Shown here piece after piece: positions 33,031 through 40,048 of a DNA stretch of 64,000 bases; position 1 is the stretch's first letter; each line of letters starts with the position of its first letter. A program made the position numbers and the translations under genes. The DNA lies in assembly GCF_001975725.1 (NCBI RefSeq), contig NZ_CP019434.1:2869322-2933321 (forward strand), written 5' to 3'. The stretch is from Acidihalobacter ferrooxydans. Its GTDB lineage: Bacteria > Pseudomonadota > Gammaproteobacteria > DSM-5130 > Acidihalobacteraceae. The notes below the pieces were generated by a model that was not told the DNA's origin, searched no databases, and saw only the letters and a program-made list of their open reading frames with translations.

Positions 33031-33058
33031 GCCAGGCGCGAACTCATCCGCACCTGGC
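33031..33058 (+). terminator. Hairpin after the flavoprotein gene
   Basis: GCCAGGcGCG at 33031-33040 and CGCaCCTGGC at 33049-33058 form a 10-bp stem with one C-A mismatch and an 8-nt loop, 21 nt after the stop. It is followed by CCCAAAAA rather than T's, so it suits either strand weakly as an intrinsic terminator. Confidence 0.45.
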
Positions 33059-33106
33059 GCCCAAAAACCATTGACACAACCAGACACTCCATTAGGCGAG
33101 GCGCTC

Positions 33107-33134
33107 TTGCCTGCCCCTTGTCTCGACATACAAT
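33107..33134 (+). promoter_or_regulatory. Promoter of the DUF1207 gene
   Basis: TTGCCT at 33107-33112, a 16-bp spacer and TACAAT at 33129-33134 form a reasonable sigma-70 promoter, about 118 bp upstream of the start codon. A TTGACA at 33071-33076 has no good -10 partner at 16-18 bp. Confidence 0.45.
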
Positions 33135-33251
33135 CTATTCTCTCGCGGCAAGGTCTCTGTGAATCCAACGCTCCGCGCAGCCATCGCTTCGCCTAACGGA
33201 TCGTCCGGGTTGAGAAACAAAATCCCTTGGAATTCAAACAAGGAGAGATAA

Positions 33252-34388
33252 ATGCCCAATCGCAGATCCATGAAAACGCGGTCCCGACGCAGTCTCGTTT
33301 GGGCCTGTTTCATGATAATGGCTATGCCGGCAGGCAAGGCATGCGCCGCCTCAGCTTCGACTCCGGCTTACGTGGAAGGTTATGCGGCAGCTGTCTTGTT
33401 GTACAAATTGGGCTGGTCTGCCGGCAGTTACACGCTGAAACTCGAACATGGCATGGCATCCGTGATGCCGCCGAAAAACTGGACGGGCTCCAGCGAGAAA
33501 CTCAGCACGATTCTCACGCATGTACCTGGCATAAGCTCGGTGAAAATCCTGTTGCCTCATGCACCCAAAGCACTGTCTGTAGTGACAGAACAGCCCCAGG
33601 ACACATCCCCGCAGAGCGCCAACGACGGGCAATTCTTCCCCCGCGGCCTATTGTTCCGCCCCTTGCTTGCCGACCCGAAGCAGCCGAATTTCTTCGTCAG
33701 TGACCGCGTTTATCACATGCCCATCGGCACATTCAATATCGGCGCGGTGGGCTTCGGTGGCACTCTGGGCCTCTATCGCTGGAATCAGGGACCGTTCGGC
33801 GGACAGCTGCAGATTGACTTTCAGGCGGGGGAATTTTCCCAATTCGATCTTGTTCAGCCTGCGCCAATACTCGTCAATTCCGATTTCACTGTCGGCATCC
33901 CCCTGACCTGGCGGCGCGGGGCGAATTCACTGCGCATCGACTTCATGCACCAGAGCTCACATCTGGGGGCGGTTTATTACGCCCAGGTCCACCCTACCCA
34001 TTTCACCCTGAGCTTCGAAAAACTCAGCGCGATCTGGTCGCATCAGTGGCCGCGCTGGCGGCTGTACGGCGGCGGCGGATTCCTGCTCTGGCCAGCCCCC
34101 AAAAGCCTCAAGCGACCCTATGTGCATACCGGGCTGGAATACCGGGGACCGCGCATTCTCTCCGGGTGGGCGCGGTTCGTGGCCGGCCTCGATATCAAGA
34201 ACTGGTCGCAGGACGGTTGGCAGCCCAACACCAGCCTCAAGTTCGGCCTGGCCTACGCCGGCCCCGATCCCGCCGGTCGCCACTTGCGCATACTGGTCGA
34301 GCTCTATGACGGTCAGACCCCGAATGGCCATTTCGTCTACGAATACCGCATGCGCTATATCGGCATCGGCACGTATTTGGATTTCTGA
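33252..34388 (+). CDS. DUF1207 outer-membrane beta-barrel protein
   Basis: A 378-residue exported protein. After a basic start, WACFMIMAMPAGKACA gives a signal peptide. The DUF1207 hallmark FFPRGLLFRPLLADPKQPNF is near residue 128-147, and alternating-polarity strands rich in aromatic residues run from there to the C-terminus, which ends GIGTYLDF with the terminal Phe typical of outer-membrane barrels. Function of the family is unknown. GGAG is 6 nt before the ATG. It stands alone, with a promoter upstream and a hairpin downstream. Confidence 0.8.
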   Translation: MPNRRSMKTRSRRSLVWACFMIMAMPAGKACAASASTPAYVEGYAAAVLLYKLGWSAGSYTLKLEHGMASVMPPKNWTGSSEKLSTILTHVPGISSVKILLPHAPKALSVVTEQPQDTSPQSANDGQFFPRGLLFRPLLADPKQPNFFVSDRVYHMPIGTFNIGAVGFGGTLGLYRWNQGPFGGQLQIDFQAGEFSQFDLVQPAPILVNSDFTVGIPLTWRRGANSLRIDFMHQSSHLGAVYYAQVHPTHFTLSFEKLSAIWSHQWPRWRLYGGGGFLLWPAPKSLKRPYVHTGLEYRGPRILSGWARFVAGLDIKNWSQDGWQPNTSLKFGLAYAGPDPAGRHLRILVELYDGQTPNGHFVYEYRMRYIGIGTYLDF

Positions 34389-34481
34389 GTCTGCTGTCCG
34401 CCAATCCTGACGGAACCCTTGGCCGGCGCACTTGCATGGCCGCATGAAGCCGGCGTTTGACCCCCCATAATCGATCCAGTA

Positions 34482-34507
34482 GGATGCCCGCGCCCATGTG
34501 GGCATCC
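34482..34507 (+). terminator. Hairpin between the DUF1207 gene and sulP
   Basis: GGATGCCC at 34482-34489 and GGGCATCC at 34500-34507 form a perfect 8-bp stem with a 10-nt loop, followed by ATTTC. It lies 94 bp after the DUF1207 stop. Terminator or mRNA-end structure; weak T-tract. Confidence 0.4.
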
Positions 34508-34657
34508 ATTTCGGGCTCTCTGGACGCCCCGGCCCAGAGCAGCTTCTGAGCCGCCGAAACCACTCCTGTGTTTCACACGCTGCCGTACATTTGCAGCGTT
34601 GCCCATACATTGATTTTCAATCGACCGAAGCACTGGCGCGAGACAGGAGACATTCAG

Positions 34658-36181
34658 ATGCGCGATGCGTATTCCTTTTCTGAAATCAAGACCAACATCC
34701 TCAGCGGACTTTTGATTGCCTTGGCGCTGGTTCCGGAAGCGATTGCATTTTCTTTCGTCGCCCAGGTCCCGCTCATGGCCGGATTGTACGGCGCCTTTTT
34801 CATGGTGCTGATCACCTCGGTGCTCGGCGGTCGGCCGGGCATGGTCTCTGCGTTCAGTGGCGCCACCGCAGTCGTGATGACAGCCCTGATGATCCAATAT
34901 GGCATCGAATACGTTTTCGCCGCTGTCGTTCTGATGGGCATCATTCAGATCCTCTTTTCCGTGGCCAAACTCAGCAAATACGTGCGCATCATTCCCCGTC
35001 AGGTGAACCTGGGCTTCATCAACGGGCTTGCGGTGGTCATTTTTCTGTCCCAACTGGATCGCTTCAAAGTGCCCACCCCGGGCGGTGGCGCAGAGCACTG
35101 GATGCATGGCCCTCAGCTCTACATCATGATCGGCCTGGTCATTTTGACCATGGCGGTCATCTATTTGCTGCCGCTGCTGACTCAAGCCGTTCCCGCCACC
35201 CTGATGGGTGCTCTGGTGACCACTTTTGTCGTCATCGTGTTCCACATCCCTACCACGACCGTGGGCGACCTGGCGCACCTGGCCGGCAACCTGCCATCTT
35301 TCCATGCCCCAGCGGTGCCACTGTCATGGCACACGCTGTATGTCATCGCGCCCTATTCCTTCATCCTTGCTGCCAACGCCCTGGTGGAAACGCTGCTCAC
35401 CCTGAATCTCATCGATGAGATGACGGAAACCCGGGGCAAACCGAACCGGGAGTCTCTGGCGCAAGGTCTGGGGAATCTGGTCAGCGGTTTTTTTGGCGCC
35501 ACCGGCGGCTGCGCCCTGCTCGGCGAAAGCATCATCAATGTGACCAACAACGCATTGCGCAGACTGTCGGGCATCACCACCGCCATCGCCCTCATGATCA
35601 TCATCCTGTTTGCGTCGCGCTGGATTGAGCAGGTGCCCATCGCGGCGCTGGTGGGCGTGATGTTCGTGGTGGTGGAAAAGACCTTTGAATGGAGCAGTCT
35701 GCGGTTTTTCGGCAAACTGCCGGCCGCCGATGTCGCCATTGGCGTGCTCGTCGCGATCCTCACCATTTTTGTGAACATCGCTCTCGCCGTTCTTACCGGG
35801 GTCATCCTCTCCGCCCTGTTGTTTGCCTGGGAGCATGCCAAGCAACTGAACATACACGTGGTCGACGAAGAACCGGGGCAGCGAATCTACGCCGTGGAAG
35901 GCACCTTGTTTTTTGCCTCGGCCCATTCTTTCTCGGAATTGTTCAGCCCCAAGGATGATCCACAAACCGTGATCATCGATTTCAAAAAAGCGCGCATCAT
36001 CGATCATTCGGCGATACAAGCCATCGATTCCCTGGCCGAACGCTACCAACGCCGGGGTAAAACCTTGCAGTTGAAGCACCTGTGCAGCGACTGTCGCGTA
36101 CTGCTGACCAATGCCAAGGAACTCTGCACCTTCGATATCGATGACCCGAAGTATCACATTGCTGATGATCGGATTAACTAG
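34658..36181 (+). CDS. SulP family anion transporter with STAS domain
   Basis: A 507-residue inner-membrane transporter of the SLC26/SulP family, with about 12-14 helices and a cytoplasmic STAS domain (about 410-507, ERIY-like QRIYAVEGTLFFASAH, IDFKKARIIDHSAIQAID). Core motifs include LALVPEAIAFSFVAQVPLMA with GLYGAF, and SGATAVVMTALM. SulP proteins move sulfate, bicarbonate or other anions; the substrate cannot be read from sequence alone. ATG at 34658 with AGGAG 8 nt upstream. Its TAG stop overlaps the first bases of a family-B element, so the 3' UTR is the element. Confidence 0.9.
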   Translation: MRDAYSFSEIKTNILSGLLIALALVPEAIAFSFVAQVPLMAGLYGAFFMVLITSVLGGRPGMVSAFSGATAVVMTALMIQYGIEYVFAAVVLMGIIQILFSVAKLSKYVRIIPRQVNLGFINGLAVVIFLSQLDRFKVPTPGGGAEHWMHGPQLYIMIGLVILTMAVIYLLPLLTQAVPATLMGALVTTFVVIVFHIPTTTVGDLAHLAGNLPSFHAPAVPLSWHTLYVIAPYSFILAANALVETLLTLNLIDEMTETRGKPNRESLAQGLGNLVSGFFGATGGCALLGESIINVTNNALRRLSGITTAIALMIIILFASRWIEQVPIAALVGVMFVVVEKTFEWSSLRFFGKLPAADVAIGVLVAILTIFVNIALAVLTGVILSALLFAWEHAKQLNIHVVDEEPGQRIYAVEGTLFFASAHSFSELFSPKDDPQTVIIDFKKARIIDHSAIQAIDSLAERYQRRGKTLQLKHLCSDCRVLLTNAKELCTFDIDDPKYHIADDRIN

Positions 36182-36341
36182 GAGCCTGTCGGACCTGGAG
36201 GAGCGAAGCGAGGCGAGTGGGGAATGGTGACCAGTTTCTCGCTCTTTTGAGGATGAGTGGTTCTATTCGACGAAAAGAGCGTGGAAATGGGCCCATTACC
36301 CCACCGCCGCAGCCGATTCTTTCCCAGTCCGACAGGCTCCT
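36180..36341 (+). repeat. Palindromic element family B, complete copy
   Basis: 162 bp with 15-bp perfect terminal inverted repeats AGGAGCCTGTCGGAC (36180-36194) and GTCCGACAGGCTCCT (36327-36341). An inner inverted repeat CGCTCTTTT / AAAAGAGCG lies near the middle. It begins inside the sulP stop codon and is followed 4 bp later by a family-A element. It has the structure of a MITE or large palindromic unit. No coding potential is supported. Confidence 0.85.
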
Positions 36342-36345
36342 AGCC

Positions 36346-36492
36346 CCCGGATGTTTCACAACGCGTGCTGATCACGCCGGATAGTGTTTTCACATGGGAC
36401 ACCGAAGGAACGGCGTATCGGTGATTACGGTCGACTGTGGCAATACCCCTTGTAGAATCAAGAGACCAGCGAGACCGGCGGCGCACTTGTGC
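36346..36492 (+). repeat. Palindromic element family A copy next to element B
   Basis: About 147 bp, plus orientation, left end CCCGGATGTTTCACAACG intact and right end decayed after GACCGGCGGCGC. The inner arms are mismatched (CACATGGGA / CCCCTTGTA). Together with element B it fills most of the 444-bp gap between sulP and the rhodanese operon. The last 130 bp before the first rhodanese hold no gene and should carry the promoter. Confidence 0.8.
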
Positions 36493-36625
36493 CACCCATC
36501 GATCCCCGATAACGCCGGCTCGACCAGCGCGAACGGGCCGCTCAATCCCCCTCGCCCCTGCATCCTTTCATAACGCTTCACGTCATCGTAAAGGTCAATC
36601 CCTGACATGACTTGAGGAGCGTTTC

Positions 36626-37021
36626 GTGAACACAATACCTTTCGACGACTATCTGCGCCGCTTCGACTACGCGGAGCGGCTCGCCATGAAAATCCAGCTC
36701 GCCGAGATGTTCGATCTGTACGCCGAAGGCAAGGCGCAGCTCATCGACATCCGCTTTCGCGAGGAATATGCCGCCTGGAATCTCGGCATCGGCACGCACA
36801 TCCCGCTCAACGAACTGCCCGACCGCCTCGGAGAACTCGACCGCGGCAAGACCATCGTGCCGATGTGTCCGCATTACGACCGCGCCGAAATTGCGCGTCT
36901 CTATCTCACCCTGCAGGGCTTCACTTCGCGCTATCTCACCGACGGCATGCTCGGCATCGTCAATGCCCTGCGCGGCGACAAGGCCCGCGACTACATGATC
37001 CGCTTGGGAGAAACCCGCTGA
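36626..37021 (+). CDS. Rhodanese-like domain protein
   Basis: A 131-residue single-domain rhodanese. The presumed sulfur-accepting Cys81 heads the active-site loop CPHYDRAEIA; the classic loop is CxxGxRS, so this is a variant. LIDIRFREEYAAWNLGIGTH followed by IPLNELPDRL is the family's substrate-side signature. It probably carries persulfide sulfur in the cytoplasm. GTG start with GGAG 6 nt upstream; the stop overlaps the second rhodanese (TGATG). Confidence 0.88.
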   Translation: MNTIPFDDYLRRFDYAERLAMKIQLAEMFDLYAEGKAQLIDIRFREEYAAWNLGIGTHIPLNELPDRLGELDRGKTIVPMCPHYDRAEIARLYLTLQGFTSRYLTDGMLGIVNALRGDKARDYMIRLGETR

Positions 37022-37398
37022 TGGACACACTCGACACGCTCGCCCGCAACACCGTACCCACCGCCATGGGTCAAGCCCGTATCGGCATCGACGATTTCAT
37101 CACCCCCTACAACGAAGGCCGCTGCGAACTGCTCGACATCCGCGTGCCGGAAGAAACGGCAGTCTGGCAACTCAACTTCGGTCTGCGCATTCCGGCCAAC
37201 GAACTGCCCGACCGGCTGGATGAACTGCCGCGCGACACACTGCTGGTTGTCGCCTGCCCGATGTCGGACCGCTCCAACATGGCGCGCAGCTATCTCACCG
37301 CCAAAGGCTTTCAGGCCAAATACCTGGCCGGTGGGCTGCTGGGGCTGGTCGACCGGCTCAAGGGCGGCGCAGCCAAACACCTGGCCATACGCCGATGA
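37021..37398 (+). CDS. Rhodanese-like domain protein
   Basis: A 125-residue rhodanese with Cys79 in ACPMSDRSNMARSYL and the preceding LLDIRVPEETAVWQLNFGLR then IPANELPDRL. It is clearly related to the protein encoded just upstream, with the same CPxxDR loop, so the pair arose by duplication. Its stop overlaps the TSUP permease start (ATGA). The three genes form a coupled operon for sulfane-sulfur or sulfite handling. Confidence 0.88.
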   Translation: MDTLDTLARNTVPTAMGQARIGIDDFITPYNEGRCELLDIRVPEETAVWQLNFGLRIPANELPDRLDELPRDTLLVVACPMSDRSNMARSYLTAKGFQAKYLAGGLLGLVDRLKGGAAKHLAIRR

Positions 37399-38144
37399 GC
37401 GCTGTGCTGCTGCACGACGGCCTGTATTTCCTGCTCACGTTTGCCCTGGCGACCCTGTTCGCCATGGGCGGCGTGGGTTCGGCCATCGCCCTGGTGCCGA
37501 CCCTCTCGATGCTCGGTCTGCCGCTGAATCTGGCCAAATCGATCGGGCTGTTCGTCAATTCCTCGTCGACCATCACCGCCTCGATCATGAACTTCCGCCG
37601 CGGCGTGCTCGACATACGTTTCACGGTGCCGCTGGTGATCGCAGTCGTGCTGGCCACACCGGTTGGCGCATGGCTGAGCCGCTACGTGCCGGAGCACATC
37701 GTGCAATGGGTGCTGGCCATTTTTCTGCTCGTCAGCGCAGGACTGTTACTTTTCAACAAACGCGAGGCCAAAGTCGCCTACGACAGAACCTGGGTCATGC
37801 TCCTGCTCGGCGCGGCGGTCGGACTGGTTTCGGGTTTGATCGGAGTCGGCGGAGGCACACCGATTCTGGCCGTGCTGACCCTGCTCGGCTTCGATCCCAA
37901 AAAAGCCGCATACGCGGTCAGTTTCGTGATTCCTTTCTCGACGCTCAGCGGCTTTTTCACCTACCTCAGTTTCGTGCACATGGACTGGGTGCTGCTCGGC
38001 GTGGTCACCGTAGCCGCTATCCTCGGCGGTTATCTGGGCGGGCGCATCATGCACTACCGTCTCAACGCCGCCCAGGTCAAGAAACTCATCGCCGTCCTGC
38101 TGTTGCTGCTGGCCGCCAAAATGATCTGGAGCTTGCTCGCGTAA
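37395..38144 (+). CDS. TSUP (TauE/SafE) family permease
   Basis: A 249-residue inner-membrane protein with about 8 helices in two repeated halves. The family motif appears as AMGGVGSAIALVPTLSMLGL and again as GLIGVGGGTPILAVLTLLGF. TSUP proteins move sulfite, thiosulfate, sulfoacetate or related organosulfur anions. Placement behind two rhodaneses suggests a sulfur compound, for example export of sulfite or import of thiosulfate; direction is not readable from sequence. The stop is 16 bp before a family-A element. Confidence 0.9.
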   Translation: MSAVLLHDGLYFLLTFALATLFAMGGVGSAIALVPTLSMLGLPLNLAKSIGLFVNSSSTITASIMNFRRGVLDIRFTVPLVIAVVLATPVGAWLSRYVPEHIVQWVLAIFLLVSAGLLLFNKREAKVAYDRTWVMLLLGAAVGLVSGLIGVGGGTPILAVLTLLGFDPKKAAYAVSFVIPFSTLSGFFTYLSFVHMDWVLLGVVTVAAILGGYLGGRIMHYRLNAAQVKKLIAVLLLLLAAKMIWSLLA

Positions 38145-38160
38145 GCACTCGAAGACCGAA

Positions 38161-38316
38161 CCCGAATGTTTCACAGATTCATGCTGATAGCGCGCCGGAT
38201 ATTGATTTCACAAGGGACACCGAAGGAACGGCGTATCGGTGATGACGACCGACTGAGGAAATATCCCTTGTGGAATCAAGAGCCCCGCGAGATCGGCGGT
38301 CGTTGTGAAACATTCG
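38161..38316 (+). repeat. Palindromic element family A, reference copy
   Basis: 156 bp, plus orientation. Outer arms CCCGAATGTTTCACA / TGTGAAACATTCG; inner arms CACAAGGGA (38209-38217) / TCCCTTGTG (38264-38272); central arms CGGT (38237-38240) / ACCG (38248-38251). Drawn out, the element folds as one long imperfect hairpin with three nested stems. It lies between the TSUP gene and the transglycosylase gene, ending 96 bp before the latter's start. Confidence 0.88.
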
Positions 38317-38412
38317 CGATAGCACCCTGAGGGTTGAGACATCGCCACCAACACGCCATGATGTGCCTATAAGCAATAATCGATACACCAATAAAATACT
38401 CAGGAGCACCCG

Positions 38413-39243
38413 ATGCGGCATCTGGCTCGGGAGATCACATGGAAAGCCATGCTGGCGCTTATTTTTCTGGCGCCCACGGCTCAGGCCATGACGATCCAGC
38501 AAATCGAAGCGAACTATCACGATGCGCTTGTGTACGCCTCCCAACACAGCGGCATCAGCCGCCGTGTGCTGGCGGCCGTGATCTTCCTCGAATCCAGCGG
38601 TGACCCGCAGGTCGTATCGAATGCCGGCGCCGTCGGTCTGATGCAGCTTCGCCCCGGCAGCGGCGGATTGATGGGGTATATGCATTACAGCCAGAAGCAT
38701 ATTGTCCCGACCAGAGACTACCTGCTCGATTGGTGGAACAACATTGTTGTCGGCGCCTCATATCTGGCCTATCTTGAGCAGCACTATTTCAAGCACTATC
38801 CAAAGACCGTGAAACTGGCGCTGGCGCTGGCTGCATACAACTATGGCGTAGACAATGTCCTGCTGGCGCTCGACAAGAAAAACGATCCACCCCTGGATAC
38901 CGCGCGCCTGAAACCCTGGATGCAAGCGCATTTACCGCACAGCGTGGCCGTTTACGTCCACAAAGTCCTGCTGCTTGCGGACATTCTCCCCGCCGCCACT
39001 GCTCACTCACACGCAAGCCAGACGCCCACCCGATCCCCGTCAACGGCTACCAAACAGACACAGAAGGCAGGCGCGTCCACGCCACCCGCCCCCGCTACGA
39101 CTGGCAGCGTGAGCAAACCACATGCGACATCGCCGGGCATTTCCACGGCAATGCCCACCATTCCCATGAGCGGCCTTCTCTGGGGGCTGGATCTGGTCGT
39201 TATCTGCCTGGCGCTCTGGGGGCTGCTTTTTTTACACCGTTAA
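38413..39243 (+). CDS. SLT-type lytic transglycosylase, membrane anchored at the C-terminus
   Basis: A 276-residue exported murein transglycosylase. It has a signal peptide (LALIFLAPTAQAM), an SLT domain (about 40-155) with the catalytic Glu in VIFLESSGDPQVVSNAGAVG then LMQLRP, and NYGVDNVLLAL typical of the fold. A Pro/Ser/Thr/Ala-rich linker (about 195-245) leads to a C-terminal helix MSGLLWGLDLVVICLALWGL. This tail anchor is unusual for the family and would keep the enzyme at the inner membrane. AGGAG is 6 nt before the ATG. A family-C element starts right after the stop. Confidence 0.85.
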   Translation: MRHLAREITWKAMLALIFLAPTAQAMTIQQIEANYHDALVYASQHSGISRRVLAAVIFLESSGDPQVVSNAGAVGLMQLRPGSGGLMGYMHYSQKHIVPTRDYLLDWWNNIVVGASYLAYLEQHYFKHYPKTVKLALALAAYNYGVDNVLLALDKKNDPPLDTARLKPWMQAHLPHSVAVYVHKVLLLADILPAATAHSHASQTPTRSPSTATKQTQKAGASTPPAPATTGSVSKPHATSPGISTAMPTIPMSGLLWGLDLVVICLALWGLLFLHR

Positions 39244-39244
39244 C

Positions 39245-39380
39245 GGGGCTGTTGGCGTCGCTCAAGCGCGTACGAAAGAAGGATTGTCGGGCGAAAAAGC
39301 GCAGCTCACAGCGCGTCAATGAGCACAAGAGCCTGATTTTGACGCACTGGCGTGCCGCATGAGTAGACAACAACAGCCTT
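39245..39380 (+). repeat. Palindromic element family C, copy 2
   Basis: About 136 bp with terminal arms GGCTGTTG (39247-39254) / CAACAGCC (39371-39378). It aligns with 17794-17927 in the same orientation. It fills the full gap between the convergent transglycosylase stop (39243) and RhtB stop (39382), leaving one base on each side, so it probably also serves as a two-way terminator. Confidence 0.8.
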
Positions 39381-39381
39381 G

Positions 39382-40017
39382 TTAATGCCCTGAACCCGGT
39401 GCCCGGCCATGCGCCAGGGACAGCAGCAGCGCGACTCCGATCAATGCCGAGCCCGTTATCCGGTTCAGCCGAAGCACCGCGCGGGGACGGGCAACGAGCC
39501 GGCGCAAGCGCGAAGCCAGCCCGCTGTAGCCGCTCATCACCACCGTATCGACCGCGACCAGAGTCAAGCCGATCACCAGCAGCTGCATCTGCTCGGGGCG
39601 TGTCGGATCGATGAACTGCGGCAACAGCGCGACCAGAAATACCGTCGCCTTCGGATTGGTGAGATTCACCAGCACAGCCCGCGCGAACGCTTGCGCCGGC
39701 CTGAACTGCGCGCCGGCGGCTTTAAGACGCAACTCGCCCGCCGCACGCCAGTGGCCGATGCCGAGCCAGATCAGATACAGAACACCCACCCATTTGATGA
39801 CTTCGAACAGGGTTTCCGATGCGGCAATCAGGCTGCCCAGCCCGACACCGACGATCAGCAATTGCCCGACCAGCCCCACCTGCAGACCAAGCACGGCGAA
39901 CACCGCGTTGCGCATGCCGTGACTGAGCCCGTAGCTCATCGACGTAATCGCACCGGCCCCCGGCGACAGGCTGATCAGCAACGCAGCAGCCACCAACGCA
40001 AGCCAAAGGTGTAATTC
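39382..40017 (-). CDS. LysE/RhtB family amino-acid exporter
   Basis: A 211-residue inner-membrane exporter with six helices. The LysE signature appears as ALLISLSPGAGAITSMSYGL and GMRNAVFAVLGLQVG; later NLTNPKATVFLVALLPQFID is typical of RhtB. It probably exports homoserine, threonine or another amino acid. GTG at 40017 is chosen since AAGGA lies 7 nt upstream and the first helix then starts properly (MELHLWLALVAAALL); longer in-frame extensions run antisense into glpD. It is 31 nt downstream of glpD. Confidence 0.9.
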   Translation of the reverse strand, partial: ELHLWLALVAAALLISLSPGAGAITSMSYGLSHGMRNAVFAVLGLQVGLVGQLLIVGVGLGSLIAASETLFEVIKWVGVLYLIWLGIGHWRAAGELRLKAAGAQFRPAQAFARAVLVNLTNPKATVFLVALLPQFIDPTRPEQMQLLVIGLTLVAVDTVVMSGYSGLASRLRRLVARPRAVLRLNRITGSALIGVALLLSLAHGRAPGSGH

Positions 40018-40048
40018 CACAAATCGATCCTTCGCGACCGACGGTCGC

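Noticed and set aside
33092-33197. ATTAGGCGA ... TTCGCCTAAC inverted pair resembling integron attC half-sites
   Set aside because: The half-sites are in the wrong order for attC, which starts GCCTAAC and ends GTTAGGC, and there is no integrase or cassette array.
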